A stretch of DNA of 45,458 nucleotides from Tubiluchus corallicola (GCA_030141605.1 JAQGDQ010000156.1:436001-481458); one strand, 5' to 3'; positions 9,736 to 26,662 are shown, counted from the stretch's first letter. Translations and numbers: made by a program. The notes: a model not told the origin generated them from the letters alone.

Positions 9736-12700
9736 CTGAAAATAAGGGAATAAACACTGCGTAATGGTTATGACAGTAGGTTTTAAAGCATTAATACTAC
9801 AAAACAAGTAAATTAAATAAGCTGATACGCAAAAATATACAAGATTCCCATAGACTCTTCTAGCCGGCTGACTGATCGCTTTATATGCTTATCTACGAAG
9901 TTAAGCAGCAATCAGTTTGGGTAATGAATGAACGGATGACCACTAAGAAATTGCTTATGGCTGATTTCATACCCCAAGAAAACTAAACTGCATACTGCAA
10001 GAATGAACGCGAACGTGTATGTGTATTTGGTTCAAAACTAAAGAATCCTGTTCAGAATCATCCCAAAAAATGGCGAACTACATTCCTATCAAACCATAAC
10101 CGTTTCACTGTTGGATAAACCCAGCTATTGAGTGTGACAAACCGTAAGGAAGACATGAATAATGTGAAAAGAAAAACAAAAAAGGAAAGCACCTTGCAGT
10201 ACACGATTGATTTTTAGCCGCCATAACCCAAGTACAAAGTACTGTTCAAGATTAATCCTTTCGCCTTAAATACTGCTAAGACCAAGGGCAGGGGAACGGT
10301 TGAGGTCAGCTTAAAGGACCTTGAAATTAAAGTTCAACTGCCTGCTGGACAAGGCAAATTTGAGTTTAAGCCGTCGAAGATATTCGACAAGGTTAAACTT
10401 ACATATTTTGTGAAAAGGGCGTACGTATCCTTTAGACTAGCTACAAACAAGGCCCAAAAGTTAGCATAATATACCAGTCTTCGTTTTTTTTGTTAGTTTT
10501 TTTGGTTTTAAAAATTTCATGGAAACCCAGATATTTCAAATTAATTACAAATGACGAGCTGTGTGCAACCGTTTTATTACAATACTCGTTGCAATAGCAT
10601 TATTTTGTCTTCAAGATATCCAACATTTTTAATTTTTGGTTTGTCGTCTTATCATTAAAAATGTCAGATTAAGTAGACCACCAGCAACGGTCGAGTGAAC
10701 AACGGGAAAATTCGCTTCAAGAAAGAACCACCATCATGAATAAAGATAACCTAAAACATGGCATTTTCTCTAATCGTATGAATAAAACTGAAGTTTTGAA
10801 CGACCTGTTTATGTTACTTCTTTGTTTCCCATTGCCGTAAACCTTACAGCTACATTGCAGTTGTGTGCTAATTTGCTAAAAAAAATTAACAAGTTCACCT
10901 TTAGCATTCGTCAGTCTCACCAGGTGACGGATTTTTTTCAAAATTGATTAAAACGTACGTACGGTCAACAGTTTCAGAAGAGAGACTAAATAATTAGGCA
11001 ATGCTATCTATAAAAAATGACATTACAAAAACCGCTGACTTTGAAATGATTTTGAAAGATTACTCAGTTCAAAAAGCCAGAAGTCTGTTTTTAGAAAGCC
11101 CATGCACAAGCAGTGTGTCAGTAATTATCTTGACTTATAAAAAAACATTAAAACTTTTATACGGACTTTCAATTTTTAGTATAATCATTGTGGTAAATGG
11201 TGGAGCCTCAACGCTTTTTGGCTGAGAATGGCATAAAACATCGATCTTCAGCTTTCGTAAGGACAGGGCCCCACTAACAATTTTCTAGCTGGGCCTCGCA
11301 CTTTCTAGCGCCGGTTCTGCCTTTTGCTGTTATATAGTTCATCTTATTCGTGAAGGCAAGATAGGGACGATCATATAAAATCACCCCCTCACATGATCTG
11401 GTTTGTTTTACTATGACACTCAACAACAATGGTTAGATTTGTTTGTCTTAATTTACGTTTAGTTTTAGTTTTAGTCACCAACAAAGTACGATCATTTTCG
11501 TTATGAAATTCCTTATATTTTCTGTCCGTCAGTGGAGAACTTACTCCTTCAGTTACCCTTTCCCGATCGCTCTTACTCACAGACTTTCTTAAAAAAATAA
11601 GAAATCACGTGTCTATATCACTACACAGAATGCAATTAACACAGTAAAACATATTATACATATTGATTCAAAATTAAAATAAATACGTGTTTAATTCATT
11701 CATTTTATTCATTTAATTCATGCAGTTACCAGCAGCATCCTGCTTCTTCCGTAAGATGGAAAAAACGTAACCTATCCCCATCTTGCAAGAAAAAAAGTAA
11801 CGCGGTTCAAACTGCGTTTCTACTCTATTAAAGAAACAGACTTGATGAAACAGAAACTGTAATGTGTTCACTTGTCAGAGATACAGTACAAGCTATCGAA
11901 ACAAATAACAATTTTCTTGTAAAACCAGAACAAATTTCTGTATTTTGATTCATGCTTACTGTAACTAGTAGTATACTTCTTAGTTGATATAAAACAGCAT
12001 GCTATAGATAGTTTGTGTATACAGCTGATTATTGTTGAAACAATGTTATATGTAATAGGCCTACATTGTAACGGCTCTTAATTTTAGAGTAATATCGTGT
12101 TGTACAGACATTTTCGTGCATTATTCATATTTTTTACCTAAGCTTATTTATTTAACCTACATTGTTGTTAATTGACTAACTGTACGAATACTAATAATGT
12201 ACGAATTTGTACGAATAGTAATAATGACGCCTTTAATTCATATATTTTATCAAATCAAATGTAGGTCTACTAATAAGAACAATAACCATAATCTTAATAA
12301 ACGAGCACTAGAATAATTTAAATAAAATCTTAAAATTCTATATTTTTCAAAAAAAAAAAACAGTTACCTTTCTGCACAGCTTGACATAACTACTGCGGTA
12401 GGAATAGCCGAATCTCAATTCTGTAAAACACCTGACTTGATTTCACGGTAAAATAATGACAAAATCATACACGCGCATGTACGCACGCATCGCATCACCA
12501 GTGCGTGTCCATCCCACTTGCTTGCCTACTTGTTACGCTACGTGGAATTTTTATTTATTTTGTCGCAAACGTAAACTCATTAACGTATCCCTTAAGGGAA
12601 TTTAAAAAAGGTAGTTTTAAATATTTACCTGATTTACGAGAATGCGCGTTTCAAAGGAATCCGGGACAATGATAAAGATGCTAAATTCAGTTATACCTCT

Positions 12701-14204
12701 TACTTATTATAAGTCCAATTAAACAAACCACCATTATTTGACAGAACTCCGTTTTTCGAATAGTTAAAAAAATAGTGGAATGCACCGCTTAGTGAATGCC
12801 CCAAAAATAGAATGTCGGCAAGACAGCATTTCTTGTCTGATTAATTACACGTGACAGGAAGAGTGTACCTGTATCTACAAAATTCATAAATCACTTAGGT
12901 TATAGCTGCTCGGTACACATAACCTCACTCAAGGCTTTCTTGGCTATTTTATAACTTACATATAGCATATAACGCGTTTATACCAATGAAATTTTGTAGG
13001 CGTGTTATAGTTGGCGTAGTAAAAAAACTAATCTGGTTCAAGAGCTTTTTGTCTATCTTTCACGGCCGTTCAGTAAAATCTTGACCTTTTTGGTTACTTT
13101 GTCGATCCTTTTCTAAAAACTTTGAGTCGGAAAAAATTAACTGACAACGTCCAGTTAACCCGAGACGCTTAAGGCAACAATTTTGCTGATACGATCATAA
13201 CTATTACACCGAAAAGCTCTGTTGGCGTTGATATTTAAATGTTGCCAACACTCACGTATTTTAAGTTCTTCACATGCACACACGCAACAAATTTCAGTTC
13301 TCAAGTATTCTAGAACTTCATTTTTAAATATCACCTGGCTTCCTTTGCCATCAGCATCAACCGTGGCAAAATTAGTAGTAGAACTCTCGATAATACAGTA
13401 GGCCTAGAATTCGTGACTCGCGTGCTATTCTTGTATACATAAAACGTATTTATATATATTTAGAAAGCACAATGAACTGCAATAACAATACAGGAAAGTT
13501 CAGTAGTACCCAAAAATTGTCCTAATTTTTTTTATTTTTGTCAGTTTTTTTATTTCGACACTCAAAATGGCGGGCAGGTTTCATTTAAATTTCTTTTAAA
13601 CACTTGCTCTTTCCGGTTACAATCCGGGCACCTGTGCTAACCATTAACCATTTCCTAGAGCCATCTAATTTAGCAAAAACATATATTCAGCAGATGACAT
13701 GCCTTTACGTACATATCACACAAATTCCGTAGAGTGGTAGTCAAACGCAAGAATGTAGTTCAAAAATACAAATTTCGTTAGATGGATTGACGGAGGCGTA
13801 TTTGAAACTAGGCCTAAATAATTTCGTTCAAGGGCAGAAGGTCACACAAATCTGCTTATGTGCAAAATAACAAATTCAGTCTGATGTCGTTTAATCACTT
13901 GTCAGATTGCGTGAAGATATGAGAGTTGTAGCAACTAGTTTCAGGGAATTCTGTAATCAGTCTGAAATCTCAAAAATAATATTGCACGTCAGATTTGTAC
14001 ACCGAAACCAGTTTATACTAGTATAAATATTCAGAATAAGCTTGTTGAAGTTGGAGATTATGTAATAGCTGTCAATTTCAATAAAATCAAGCTCATTTTG
14101 TTTTTACGTTACAAGTTGCAATCACAGAATTCTCACTGTCCTTTACTGATTTACTTACAATGCGTCAAAAATTTAGATTTCCAAACTACCGTTTTGTGGT
14201 AGAC
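9736..14204. other. Upstream of aquaporin; no firm gene
   Basis: Should contain the aquaporin promoter and 5' non-coding exon on the minus strand. Minus-strand donor-like sites near 12365 (AAAG|GTAACT) and 12628 (TCAG|GTAAAT) are possible 5'-exon ends but unproven. An orphan coding-like segment lies at 10227-10469. A GC-richer remnant at 11260-11330 looks like transposon debris. Confidence 0.4.
10227..10469 (+). pseudogene. Orphan coding-like segment, unknown family
   Basis: Open for 80 codons to a TAA with no ATG, bounded upstream by an in-frame TAA. The conceptual product is Lys-rich with alternating polar and hydrophobic residues (for example GTVEVSLKDLEIKVQL), suggesting beta strands, and the DNA is GC-richer than its surroundings. 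A TTTTTAG acceptor-like site lies at 10217 and a donor-like AAG|GTTAAA near 10391. It may be a stranded exon or a gene fragment. The strand pattern loosely recalls lipid-binding TULIP proteins, but I cannot assign a family. Length alone is within what chance allows. Confidence 0.3.
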
Positions 14205-14207
14205 TTA

Positions 14208-15003
14208 GGCCCGTTTCACACTGAGGGCGTGCGGCAAAATTCCTTGAGGAGGAATCCATTGCGGCATTCTCCATGAAAATGGGAACAAACTGCTTTCCAT
14301 GGTGCATTGAGACACAGACGCGCCTTGAGAATTTTCCTCATGGAATTCCTCGAGAGGAATTCTGCCGCCACGGGGAAAATTGCCGCTTGAGAGATATACA
14401 AAGTTTCTCTCTTGGAATTCACAATAAAATTTAACTGGTCACTTCATTTTTGTTTAACGAACAGCAATTAGGCCTGACAGACAGACGTTTCTTGGGAATT
14501 TTGTTTATTCATTGAATTTCTGTCGTACAAAAAAGGACAGTTCCTAATTTATAATAGGCGGCATGTGTAAAAAAGATAAAATACATTATTAAAAACTAAT
14601 AAGGACTATAAACATATTTACAAAGGAGAATTAATTTGTAGGGCAAGTAATTATTATTAAAACTGGGTTTTTTTAGATAGATATATAATTAACTGCGCTG
14701 CCATGAAACTCAAGTGCACATTTGCTTCATATAAACTTTTAATCGCAGTAATTATTTCATATTGTTTATTTTGCACATTGTTCAGAAAGTTACAAACGAC
14801 TACAGGTTTAATTGATTTTTTAGTTGAGTTGCCATTTATTAAATCAACATTATATCCTATGTTCCAAACATTCTTCCAAAACTCGGAGCAACGGATCAAC
14901 CGATAAATTTTGAGATTTCCAGAAAATCTTCTAATTTTCAGACAGCGATTCCGCGCGTCGTTTCTAGCTCATTTTCCTTGAATCTTCAATGTAAAAACGG
15001 GCC
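14208..15003. mobile_element. PIF/Harbinger-like DNA transposon, non-autonomous
   Basis: The two ends begin GGCCCGTTTCACACTGAGG and, in reverse complement, GGCCCGTTTTTACATTGAAG. They are flanked by TTA on both sides (14205-14207 and 15004-15006). A 3-bp TWA duplication with GGGCCCGTTT-type ends is the signature of PIF/Harbinger. The 796-bp body is too short for a transposase; a minus-strand 80-codon frame at 14657-14899 could be a remnant but shows no clear catalytic motif. The left part holds internal inverted repeats built on GAGGAATTC-like units. Confidence 0.8.
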
Positions 15004-15006
15004 TTA

Positions 15007-16567
<1,561 letters not shown>

Positions 16568-18213
16568 TTTACAGAGATTACAGTACACATAAGCAAAATG
16601 GAAATAAGCAAAATTTGAATTTGATTTGTTAAAGTATTTATTAGTGTTATTAAGAAAGACAACTCTATGCATAGCATAACAGCATCACTCAAAGTTTGAA
16701 ATGCGACGTTGAAAACAATTCACTATTTAAATACATAATTAAAAGTTTGGCAGCTCATAAATTTTGGCAAATCAATAAGATATTCCTGTAAGACGCTTAT
16801 AAAACAGTTTATGAGACCCTACAGCGAACAACCTATTAGAATTTTCACAGACAACCACAGTCAGATAATTCTCAAGTAATAATTTGCATTGGAATAAACA
16901 ATTTCAAAGACTGAAATGTTCAGTTTTAGAATTTTAACAAAATGCGTAGTAAACAGACACTCTCGAGTGAGAACGTTACCAACGAGAAATCAAAAAGCTG
17001 TTTACAACGGTATTCCATGTTGCATGATGGGTAGGTAGTATAGTTTAAATAGTTCAAAGTTCTTATATGTGAAATAAATAATCAAAAGTATGTAAATAAT
17101 GAAAGCAAAATATTTAAGAACACTTGCCAATAATATATTAAACACACATAGATCGCAAATATTTATAGAAATTAATTGTACTTAAAAATAAGGCAAAATT
17201 GCTGTTGGGTGCTTTAGGCGTTTTTTTCTGCCTGCTGCTGCCCAGACTAATACTTGCAATACACATAGCAGCAGCGATCTTTTTATTCATTTTACTAGTC
17301 TGCTGGTCAACAGTATGTGCACTGAATGCCTATAAACCAATTTGTCAAGATTAAAAACATGACCTTTCTAATACCAGATTTATTGTTTACTTAAAACAGC
17401 AACATAACTCATGACTCAAAATACTTTTTTAGAGATTTTCTGAACTTGTGAACATGAATTTTAGCCAGTAAGAGGAGCCGGGAGCTGTAATGCAATACCA
17501 TCCAGCAACTTGTCCAGTCTGTTCCATGCCAATCAGTATTTGCCCAAAATTAACCGAAAGGGCAGCCAAGGCAAGATTCAGAAATATAACCATGACAGAA
17601 TCGCATAAGTTAATATCACATCATATGTGCTTGTTTTGGCTAATAAGAATAAAATCTTATTAACAATGAAATGCATACTTTATAAATATATAATGTTAAA
17701 TTATAAGGAATGATATATATAGTGGTAATTACTTACGATATATAATGTATAACAATAAAAATCATAATAATATAATAATAATGTCATAATAAAGAATAAT
17801 AAGTATTGCAATTACATAACAACAATAAATAGACTAAACCAGAGTATATATCATCATGCCTCAAGATAAAGAAATGTCAAACAAACTTTGACATCATAAA
17901 TTGACTACATTATATTGAGCAAAACATGAAGAAAAATGGCAAAAGAAAAAACTGAAAGAAAAGCAATTGCATTTTCATGGATAACACACGTTTCTGCATT
18001 TTCAAACCATAGCAGAACCAAACTGCGTAGACAACTGAAACAATACTCTTATTGTTATTTAACTTACAAAATTCTCTGGAATAAAGTTTAAGTGATTCTT
18101 AATGAGAAATTTTACCAAAACGAAACGTTTGCTCTAAACATCTGCTGTGGTCATAAAAGTCACTTTTACAATAACTTTGCATTTGTCACATGACCATGGT
18201 TTCTACTGAATTC
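16568..18213. other. Downstream of TMEM229B-like gene
   Basis: Includes the probable 3' UTR of the minus-strand gene that stops at 18214. It is AT-rich, particularly 17640-17860. Several minus-strand AATAAA-like hexamers occur and I could not choose among them. Confidence 0.4.
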
Positions 18214-20520
<2,307 letters not shown>

Positions 20521-20559
20521 CACTCATAGAAATTCCATATTTTCCACAAAATAATTGTC

Positions 20560-20920
20560 GATAGAAGGATTAAAACTTTCCTATATGGTTGGTGCAATCA
20601 CCATGGCAAGCAGATTATTCCATTCATTCATTAATGTCATAGTAAATGAATATTTAGGAATGTCGAGACGTGATCGCTCTTTAAAATTTTTAAACTATGT
20701 CATCTAGTTTTAGAATCAACAATTAAATTAAAGAATTTTACAGGTAATTTTTTGTTACCCACACAGCAGTCTCTCACAGACTCCCAACCAATTAAATCTG
20801 CAGTAAACCTCCTGATACTTTAGTATGCATGCACTGACATTTTAGGACTGTCAGTTCATCGGTTCTAATAGATATGTACAGTAAATTCATAAATGTTGTT
20901 TTTTGCGGCTGTGAGAATGA
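20560..20920 (-). pseudogene. Decayed LINE RT, C-terminal part
   Basis: Across frameshifts and stops, the minus strand encodes phrases typical of the LINE ORF2 C-terminus: KTR, HSLKILKSDHVS, then YSFTMTLMNEWNNLLAMVIA, the region that usually reads as RVVNEWNSLP-VV-AP. It may be the continuation of the RT fragment at 21356-22205, separated by an inserted LINE 3' tail. Confidence 0.6.
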
Positions 20921-21059
20921 TACACATCTTCAATTGCTTTTTTTGCAAATGCAAAAAAGTCCTTGCTTAATGAATCAGCATTAATTTGCTTGAGTTACAT
21001 CTACAATGAAAATTGATTAATTAAGCTCAAGTCCTCACTTTCTAAATTGCCTAGAAATA

Positions 21060-21355
21060 AATAAATACTATTAATAATAATAATGTAATAATAATAATAA
21101 ATATAATAAAATTATTATTATTACGAATAGTTTAATTTATTAACACTCAATTAAAATTTACATATAGTGTACAAACATATAATCCATAATCCAGAGATGG
21201 GGATAATAGCATAAATGCTATTTGCCCCTCCACTACACTGAACTAATTAAAACTGAAATTTTGAATGGTGTACCACGTGTTTTATGTAACAGTAGAACAC
21301 TATACATTACAACACAATAAAATATTACATTAAGAATAAATAAAAATTTTCAATG
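21060..21355 (-). mobile_element. LINE 3' end with hairpin and (ATT)n tail
   Basis: On the minus strand this stretch has a near-perfect hairpin (21199-21228, arms GGGGCAAATAGCAT-like) and ends in a long ATT/AAT-rich tail at 21060-21125. Hairpins followed by short-repeat tails are common at LINE 3' ends. It interrupts RT-coding remnants on both sides, suggesting an insertion. Confidence 0.5.
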
Positions 21356-22205
21356 TTGGGGAGACACAAAGAAAAAACTGCTTACTGGCGTACAATATTC
21401 AACAATTGCTCTTACAAGTTTTATATGCCCTAAAAACATCTTTATCATTTGTACTAAATATTCTAAAAAAATCACATTAATTATTCTGTTAGCTTTTAAG
21501 CACCACTTCAACACAATGGGCTCTAGATTTTAAGTTTTGTGAAATGGTAGCGCCAGGATGACATACAACATCCACCGATTCAATTTCGTTAGCTGAAACA
21601 AAATAGCTAAAACGTGGATAGTTCCTTCCAATGTAAACAGCATTACACTTTGGAATAGCTAGCTTTAATTGCCACATATTTGCCCATTCAACAATACTAT
21701 TTATTACTCGCTGTATATATCACATGATGCATTATTACAAAGATGTTGATACAACTTGACATCATCAGCAAAAAGCTTAAGACCCACTTTACAAGATCCA
21801 CTTTTTCAGGCAAATCACTGATGAAGAGCAAAAATAAAATGGGACCCAAAGCACTTCCTTGTGGTACACCTGATGTGACTGTTACATAATCTGAAACTGT
21901 ATCACCGATAACAAATGCTTCATATTAATATCAAAAGAACTGTGCAAAAGCTTTGTATGACTAACTGCATCAAAGGCCTTTTTAGAGTCTATATAAATAA
22001 TATCAGTATTTTCCCCAGATCTACTGCCAAATTTCAGTCATACAAACATTCTAACAACTGTGTACATGTGGACTTGCCTGTCAGAAAACCATGTTGTTCA
22101 CGAGATTTTTCATCCTTAGATATTTAATGACGTTTTCTGCAATAACAATCTCCATCAATTTACATACTACATTACTAGTCAGCGATTCTGGCCTGTAGCA
22201 GTAAT
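21356..22205 (-). pseudogene. Decayed LINE reverse transcriptase
   Basis: Read on the minus strand across several frameshifts, RT landmarks appear in order: YRPESLTS near 22200, DSKKAFDAVSH near 21985, SGVPQGSALGPILFLLFISD near 21860, and catalytic FADDVKLYQ near 21780, then a YCTPV phrase near 21375. It has FADD where the intact LINE at 2932 has YADD, so it is a different family. It lies just downstream of the F-box gene's stop codon and is not functional. Confidence 0.8.
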
Positions 22206-22527
22206 AATATCATTTTATAATTATTTTCTTCACAAAATAGCCAAATACTCAGTTTATTGGCTTAAAATATTCAAATCATATATTATATATGATAAAAAAT
22301 TAATATAATAATTACAATAAATATATCTTTCAAGTAAAAAATAAAACAATTGTTGAATGTCCATTTGTCAACTACAAAATTATTATGTGGACATAAGTGG
22401 TACCTGCAATAGATCAGCAGGTATCTACGAGGTGTGCACTTCCGACATAACCATTATTTTTATCCGATTCATAAAAACTTTTACAATAATTTACTCAGTA
22501 AAAAAAGTTTGTAGGTAATATAGTGGT
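22206..22527. other. Downstream of FBXO33-like gene
   Basis: AT-rich stretch between the F-box gene's probable poly(A) signal and the decayed LINE. Nothing recognised. Confidence 0.4.
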
Positions 22528-22533
22528 TTTATT
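22528..22533 (-). terminator. Poly(A) signal for FBXO33-like gene
   Basis: AATAAA on the minus strand about 30 nt after the stop codon, which would give a very short 3' UTR. Other AT-rich hexamers further down are possible. Confidence 0.4.
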
Positions 22534-22562
22534 ATAAATTTTTAAGGCACTGCAAATTTCAC

Positions 22563-23846
22563 TCAATTTTTATTAATAAATGCTTCTGTTGCCCAAGGAG
22601 CAGGTTCCAATGTGTCTTTGAGCGTAAATGTTCGGTCTCTCTTTATTTGTGGATGACTTCTGAAAACTTCATTAATTGTCGCGGTTTTCAATACGCAAAA
22701 CACATGCAATGATCGAAGTCTGGTGCATTCTTGAGATACCCTAACAATAGAATCATCCAATTCACTGCACGGTCGAGTAAAGACAACAAGTTTTTCCAAA
22801 GTGTCACCGTAAAATTGCGCAGCTTGAGACACTTCCATGAAGATCATTGTGTAGCTTTCCAGTCGCAGTTCGATTACTGGTATTTCACATTTCATGGCTT
22901 TTGAAATTGTGTGTATTTCACACGTGTAGTCAAAAACAAGTGACACTCGTAAAGAGGGATTTGCTGCTGTTACTGTGCTCCAAGCAGCACTTGTAAGATC
23001 AGAGACATATAGTTGTTCTCTGTGGTACTTGATTCCCAAATGAGTCAGTCGAGTTCTGTCTTCTGAAGACAATTCTTCAAGTGCCTCATCAGATAACATA
23101 CAGTTAAACGCTCTAATATCCTTGAGGTTACGACAAGTTTTTATTAACTTTAGCACCGCCAATCGACTAGCTTTACACACCATTTGTTTATTTTGCAAGT
23201 TTAAAAACTGCAACTTTTTATTGTTGATTGCCAAAACTTCTAATAGACTGTCATCATAAGTCACACCAAAACCACTTAAGTCTATGCTTAGCAACCCGCT
23301 GTATTTCCTGCATGACATAAAGTAAGTATTAAGACTTTGAAGGAATTCACGTCCAGAATAAAACATCGGATTTTCGCCAATGAAGCTTAAACTGAAGTGA
23401 GTAAGCTTCTTGTCTATTATGTTTGATAAAGCTAGTATAGCATCACATGCAGAAGACCTGTTATAGCTCTCCTTAGGGTATAAGGAAATTCTCACGTTAC
23501 GCATGTGTCGTCCATGTGAGTAAATTGCATTCACCAATTTTTTGTGACGTGGCTTGTAAAAATGAAAATGAAAGTAATGCCATAGATATGGGTAGCTGAA
23601 TGCCTGTAGCCAATGTTTGCATGTCAACAATGCTGAAAGCCGATCTGGATAACTCAAGTACGTAAAGACATTGACTAGTATATGGTCTGGTAGACTATCC
23701 CATGAAATCTGCTCCATCGTTCCTCAAAAGGTCCTTTGTTAAAGATTTCGTTTGCTTAACTGTTTGACAACCACACGTTCTTGAAACTCCTTATATGTGC
23801 AACTGCACCAGTGGTACAGTATCGATAATTTCTTGCAAGCTTTCCC
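22563..23846 (-). CDS. F-box protein, FBXO33/FBXO39-like
   Basis: Coding from ATG at 23717 to 22563, 384 residues in one exon. The F-box spans about residues 9-46 (LPDHILVNVFTYLSYPDRL, then the CKHW and LW positions) and should bind SKP1 in an SCF ubiquitin ligase. The rest has irregular leucine-rich-repeat character (LLSIDLSGFG, LQFLNLQNK, LTHLGIKYH, ELRLESY, LEKLVVF), the presumed substrate-binding part. Overall order and phrases resemble FBXO33 and FBXO39; I favour FBXO33, which in vertebrates is longer at its N-terminus and targets YB-1. A TTTCATTTCAG acceptor at about 23847 marks the exon's 5' edge, leaving ~129 nt of 5' UTR with in-frame stops before the ATG, which supports this start. 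The substrate here is unknown. Confidence 0.8.
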
Positions 23847-24489
23847 TGAAATGAAAAACAGAATAAAATAAATGGCAGACATAGCAAATAGTTATTCTCA
23901 CATTAGCATGAAACTTTCACCTGATTCAAGGTCTCCAAAACCTATCTCTACAGAATTGCACAATGGTCGTAAATTTCTTGCACTATTTGGTAGATTAGAA
24001 TTTTAATAACCATAGGACATGAAGTTGCACATTATCCTAGCTTTGTCCCCTAGCTTTTTTTCCTTGGCTGTAGCTATCTTATTAACAATTCTTGCATTTG
24101 CCATGATTTGGCATCTGGCAAACCTGTTGCAGAACAACAACAAAATTAATAATTCCCATCATAATCTAATTAGCCGGATTCTGGTTTCTTGAATTTCTAT
24201 ACATATTCTCACTTTCTAGATCCACTGTTACCCTTGGCAATTTTCTAATTCAACATTTGCAGTGCCATTGCCACAAAGTTCGTAACTTAAAAATCACAGA
24301 AATTCTGATGCTTACAGCTTTTGTGTTAGAATTTCCATTATTGTTAGGTAAGGATTTTTGGCACGATGGCAACAATCTTCGATTTTATGAATGTAAAACA
24401 GGAAATTAATTATCACCGAGCCTGAATCCTTAAATGTAAAAAATGTAAAAATTGGTCTTTTTTGTTTAAGAAATGAGGAATAAGTGATG

Positions 24490-24745
24490 AATGAAAGTAC
24501 TGGATAGCCTGGTGTTAGTAGTGCATGATTCGTGTGAATGGTTCATGGCTGCCTGGGTTCGATACCAAATTCTGGGAAGTTTCATTCGCTAGTTAGTTTG
24601 TGGGAGGAGGGCGTATATAAATCCGAAAGCAGCCGAGATGCTTATCCGATTCAGTGGCTCTCATCGTAGGCTATTCAGAGGGATATCTTTGACACTGATG
24701 AGACAGATGCCACAACCATCACACTAGTAAGTAAGTAAGTAAAAA
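24490..24745 (+). repeat. tRNA-derived SINE with (TAAG)n tail
   Basis: Box A-like TAGCCTGGTGT at 24505-24515 and a good box B, GGGTTCGATACC, at 24555-24566 have tRNA-like spacing. The element runs to a (TAAG) tail at about 24727-24745. Confidence 0.6.
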
Positions 24746-24749
24746 ATTT

Positions 24750-24880
24750 ATTTGTCTCTGAATGTTACAAAATAAACATAAACAAAAGGTAAAAACTAAA
24801 ATAAAGACGGAAACGAGACATGGTGGCGAAAAGACCAAGGGTCACCAAGTCAACCACCCCTATCCAAACTGAAGAAAATT
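24750..24880 (-). repeat. LINE-like 3' end, minus strand
   Basis: The minus strand reads GACTTGGTGACCCTTGGTCT, then AATAAA and T-runs, then (TTAC)n. The motif AGACCAAGGGTCACCAAGTC (plus, 24832-24851) resembles GGACCATAGGGTCATCTAGTC at 1401-1421, suggesting related 3' UTRs. Confidence 0.45.
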
Positions 24881-26662
24881 AAGTGACCTGTCAAGTAAGG
24901 TATGTACAAATGAAAATAATCAGCAACTTAATAAAATAAAAATAAATGAGGCAACACGTTCAAATGAGTTTGAATTTAGAAAGAGTAAATAAGTTTGGCT
25001 ATGAGAAGAGGCAAAATTTAAATTAGCAAACAAAACGGAAAATTTAAACTCATCAAAAACAAAACTAATAATTACATATAAATCAAGAACTTAACCCAAC
25101 ATAAGAAGCAAAAAAATGAAGCAATGTCAAGTCATGAGTAAACCGAAATTATATAAACCTGACAAGTACAGACAAGGAAAATTATAATAATCAACATATA
25201 AAAATAAAGATGAATACCTAGGGAGATATTAGTATAAAACACTAGAAAAAACACAAAGCTGATGTGTTCAACTAGCTGTGGATGCCAACCATTCTATGAT
25301 ATCAGCTTTAGAACAACAACAACAGACATCATCAACTGTTACAATATAGTCAATGGGTTAACTGTCCTCCAGGATAATGATTTCTTTTTGTGTTCTTACC
25401 TGTTAAAGATTTTTATTTATTAAATAGCCAAAATAGTTTGTTCTTACAATATAACTAATAACAGTTGAATGTGCATTTTGATTAGATTAAGTTAACTTAC
25501 CTGTCCTTACCTGTAAAGTGGTGACATCTGGGTTCAATATTAGCATCCTAGTTTTAAATACATGTTGACAAATTTTCTGTGTAACTCACGATTTGATGCC
25601 AAAAATGCATGTATATTTTATTTAATTTTATTTAGTTACTCACAGAAAGTCTCTGATTAATTTCACTTAATCGTAATTGACATTTTGATAAGAAATTAAT
25701 TAATTTATTAAAAGAATTTGCATTTCATTCCAGATAAAATGTATGATTTTGAGAAATGGCATCTCAATACAGGTCAAATATGAAGTAAAATGACGAAATG
25801 GCATGTGCTGTGATGATGGTGCACGAGCAATAAAATATTATATTAAGCAGTACTTGATGACTTTGTTTGTTTGCCACCATAAAACCCAAGCTCTCCCAGA
25901 TCCCTCTGAGAACATAACATCACTCCAAACTACTTCTGCCTTTTCTATGAACCGATATTCGATCACACTTTTTTGCCTTCAGTGTCGTCAAGCACTGCAA
26001 TGTTATTACCTTTTTAATCAAAATATTACTATATATAAAAATAATTTTATTCTAATTTAGATACCTTAACCGCGTTTTAGACTCTTTCTCCAGAAAACCC
26101 AACTTCACTTCTTATCGCTGCACTGCTACATCACCTTGCTTTTCATATCCAACTAGCTAATTCCTCCTGCATGCTATCATAAAGTTCAACACCTTTTGAT
26201 AAAAAATTCTTCCAACACAACCAAACATTATCTTATGCACGATTACAGACTTTCATCCAATTCTTCTTACTTCCCTTCTTGAATCAGAAGACAGCCGTAT
26301 ACTTTAAAGCTCCAATAGACTTCCTTAACTGGGGAATCCTTTCCAACTATCTTCATTCTCACTCTCGGGCCGTCTCAATACAGTCATATTAAATTGTGCA
26401 CCGCATGTCGTATTATGTTATAAATGTGTAGCATCCGACGAAATAAATAAAATCAATTAATCAAATCACTCGAAGTACTGGTAACTAACGTAAAGTTAAT
26501 ATTCTTCTTTACTTGAAATCTACCTCATCGTTAGTTAAAATCATCGCCTGCTAAAATAAATATACACATTTAGATGGACTGAAACTCATTCTATACTGTG
26601 CATCAACGTCATTGGCTATTTTTAACAAGTTGCTCATGCTTTATTTACTCTTGTTTGTTTAT

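Noticed and set aside
9529-9753. Plus-strand frame antisense to the aquaporin
   Set aside because: Shadow of the real minus-strand exon; no family resemblance.
25803-26060. 85-codon plus-strand ORF
   Set aside because: No family resemblance; lies in AT-rich spacer next to a possible LINE tail.
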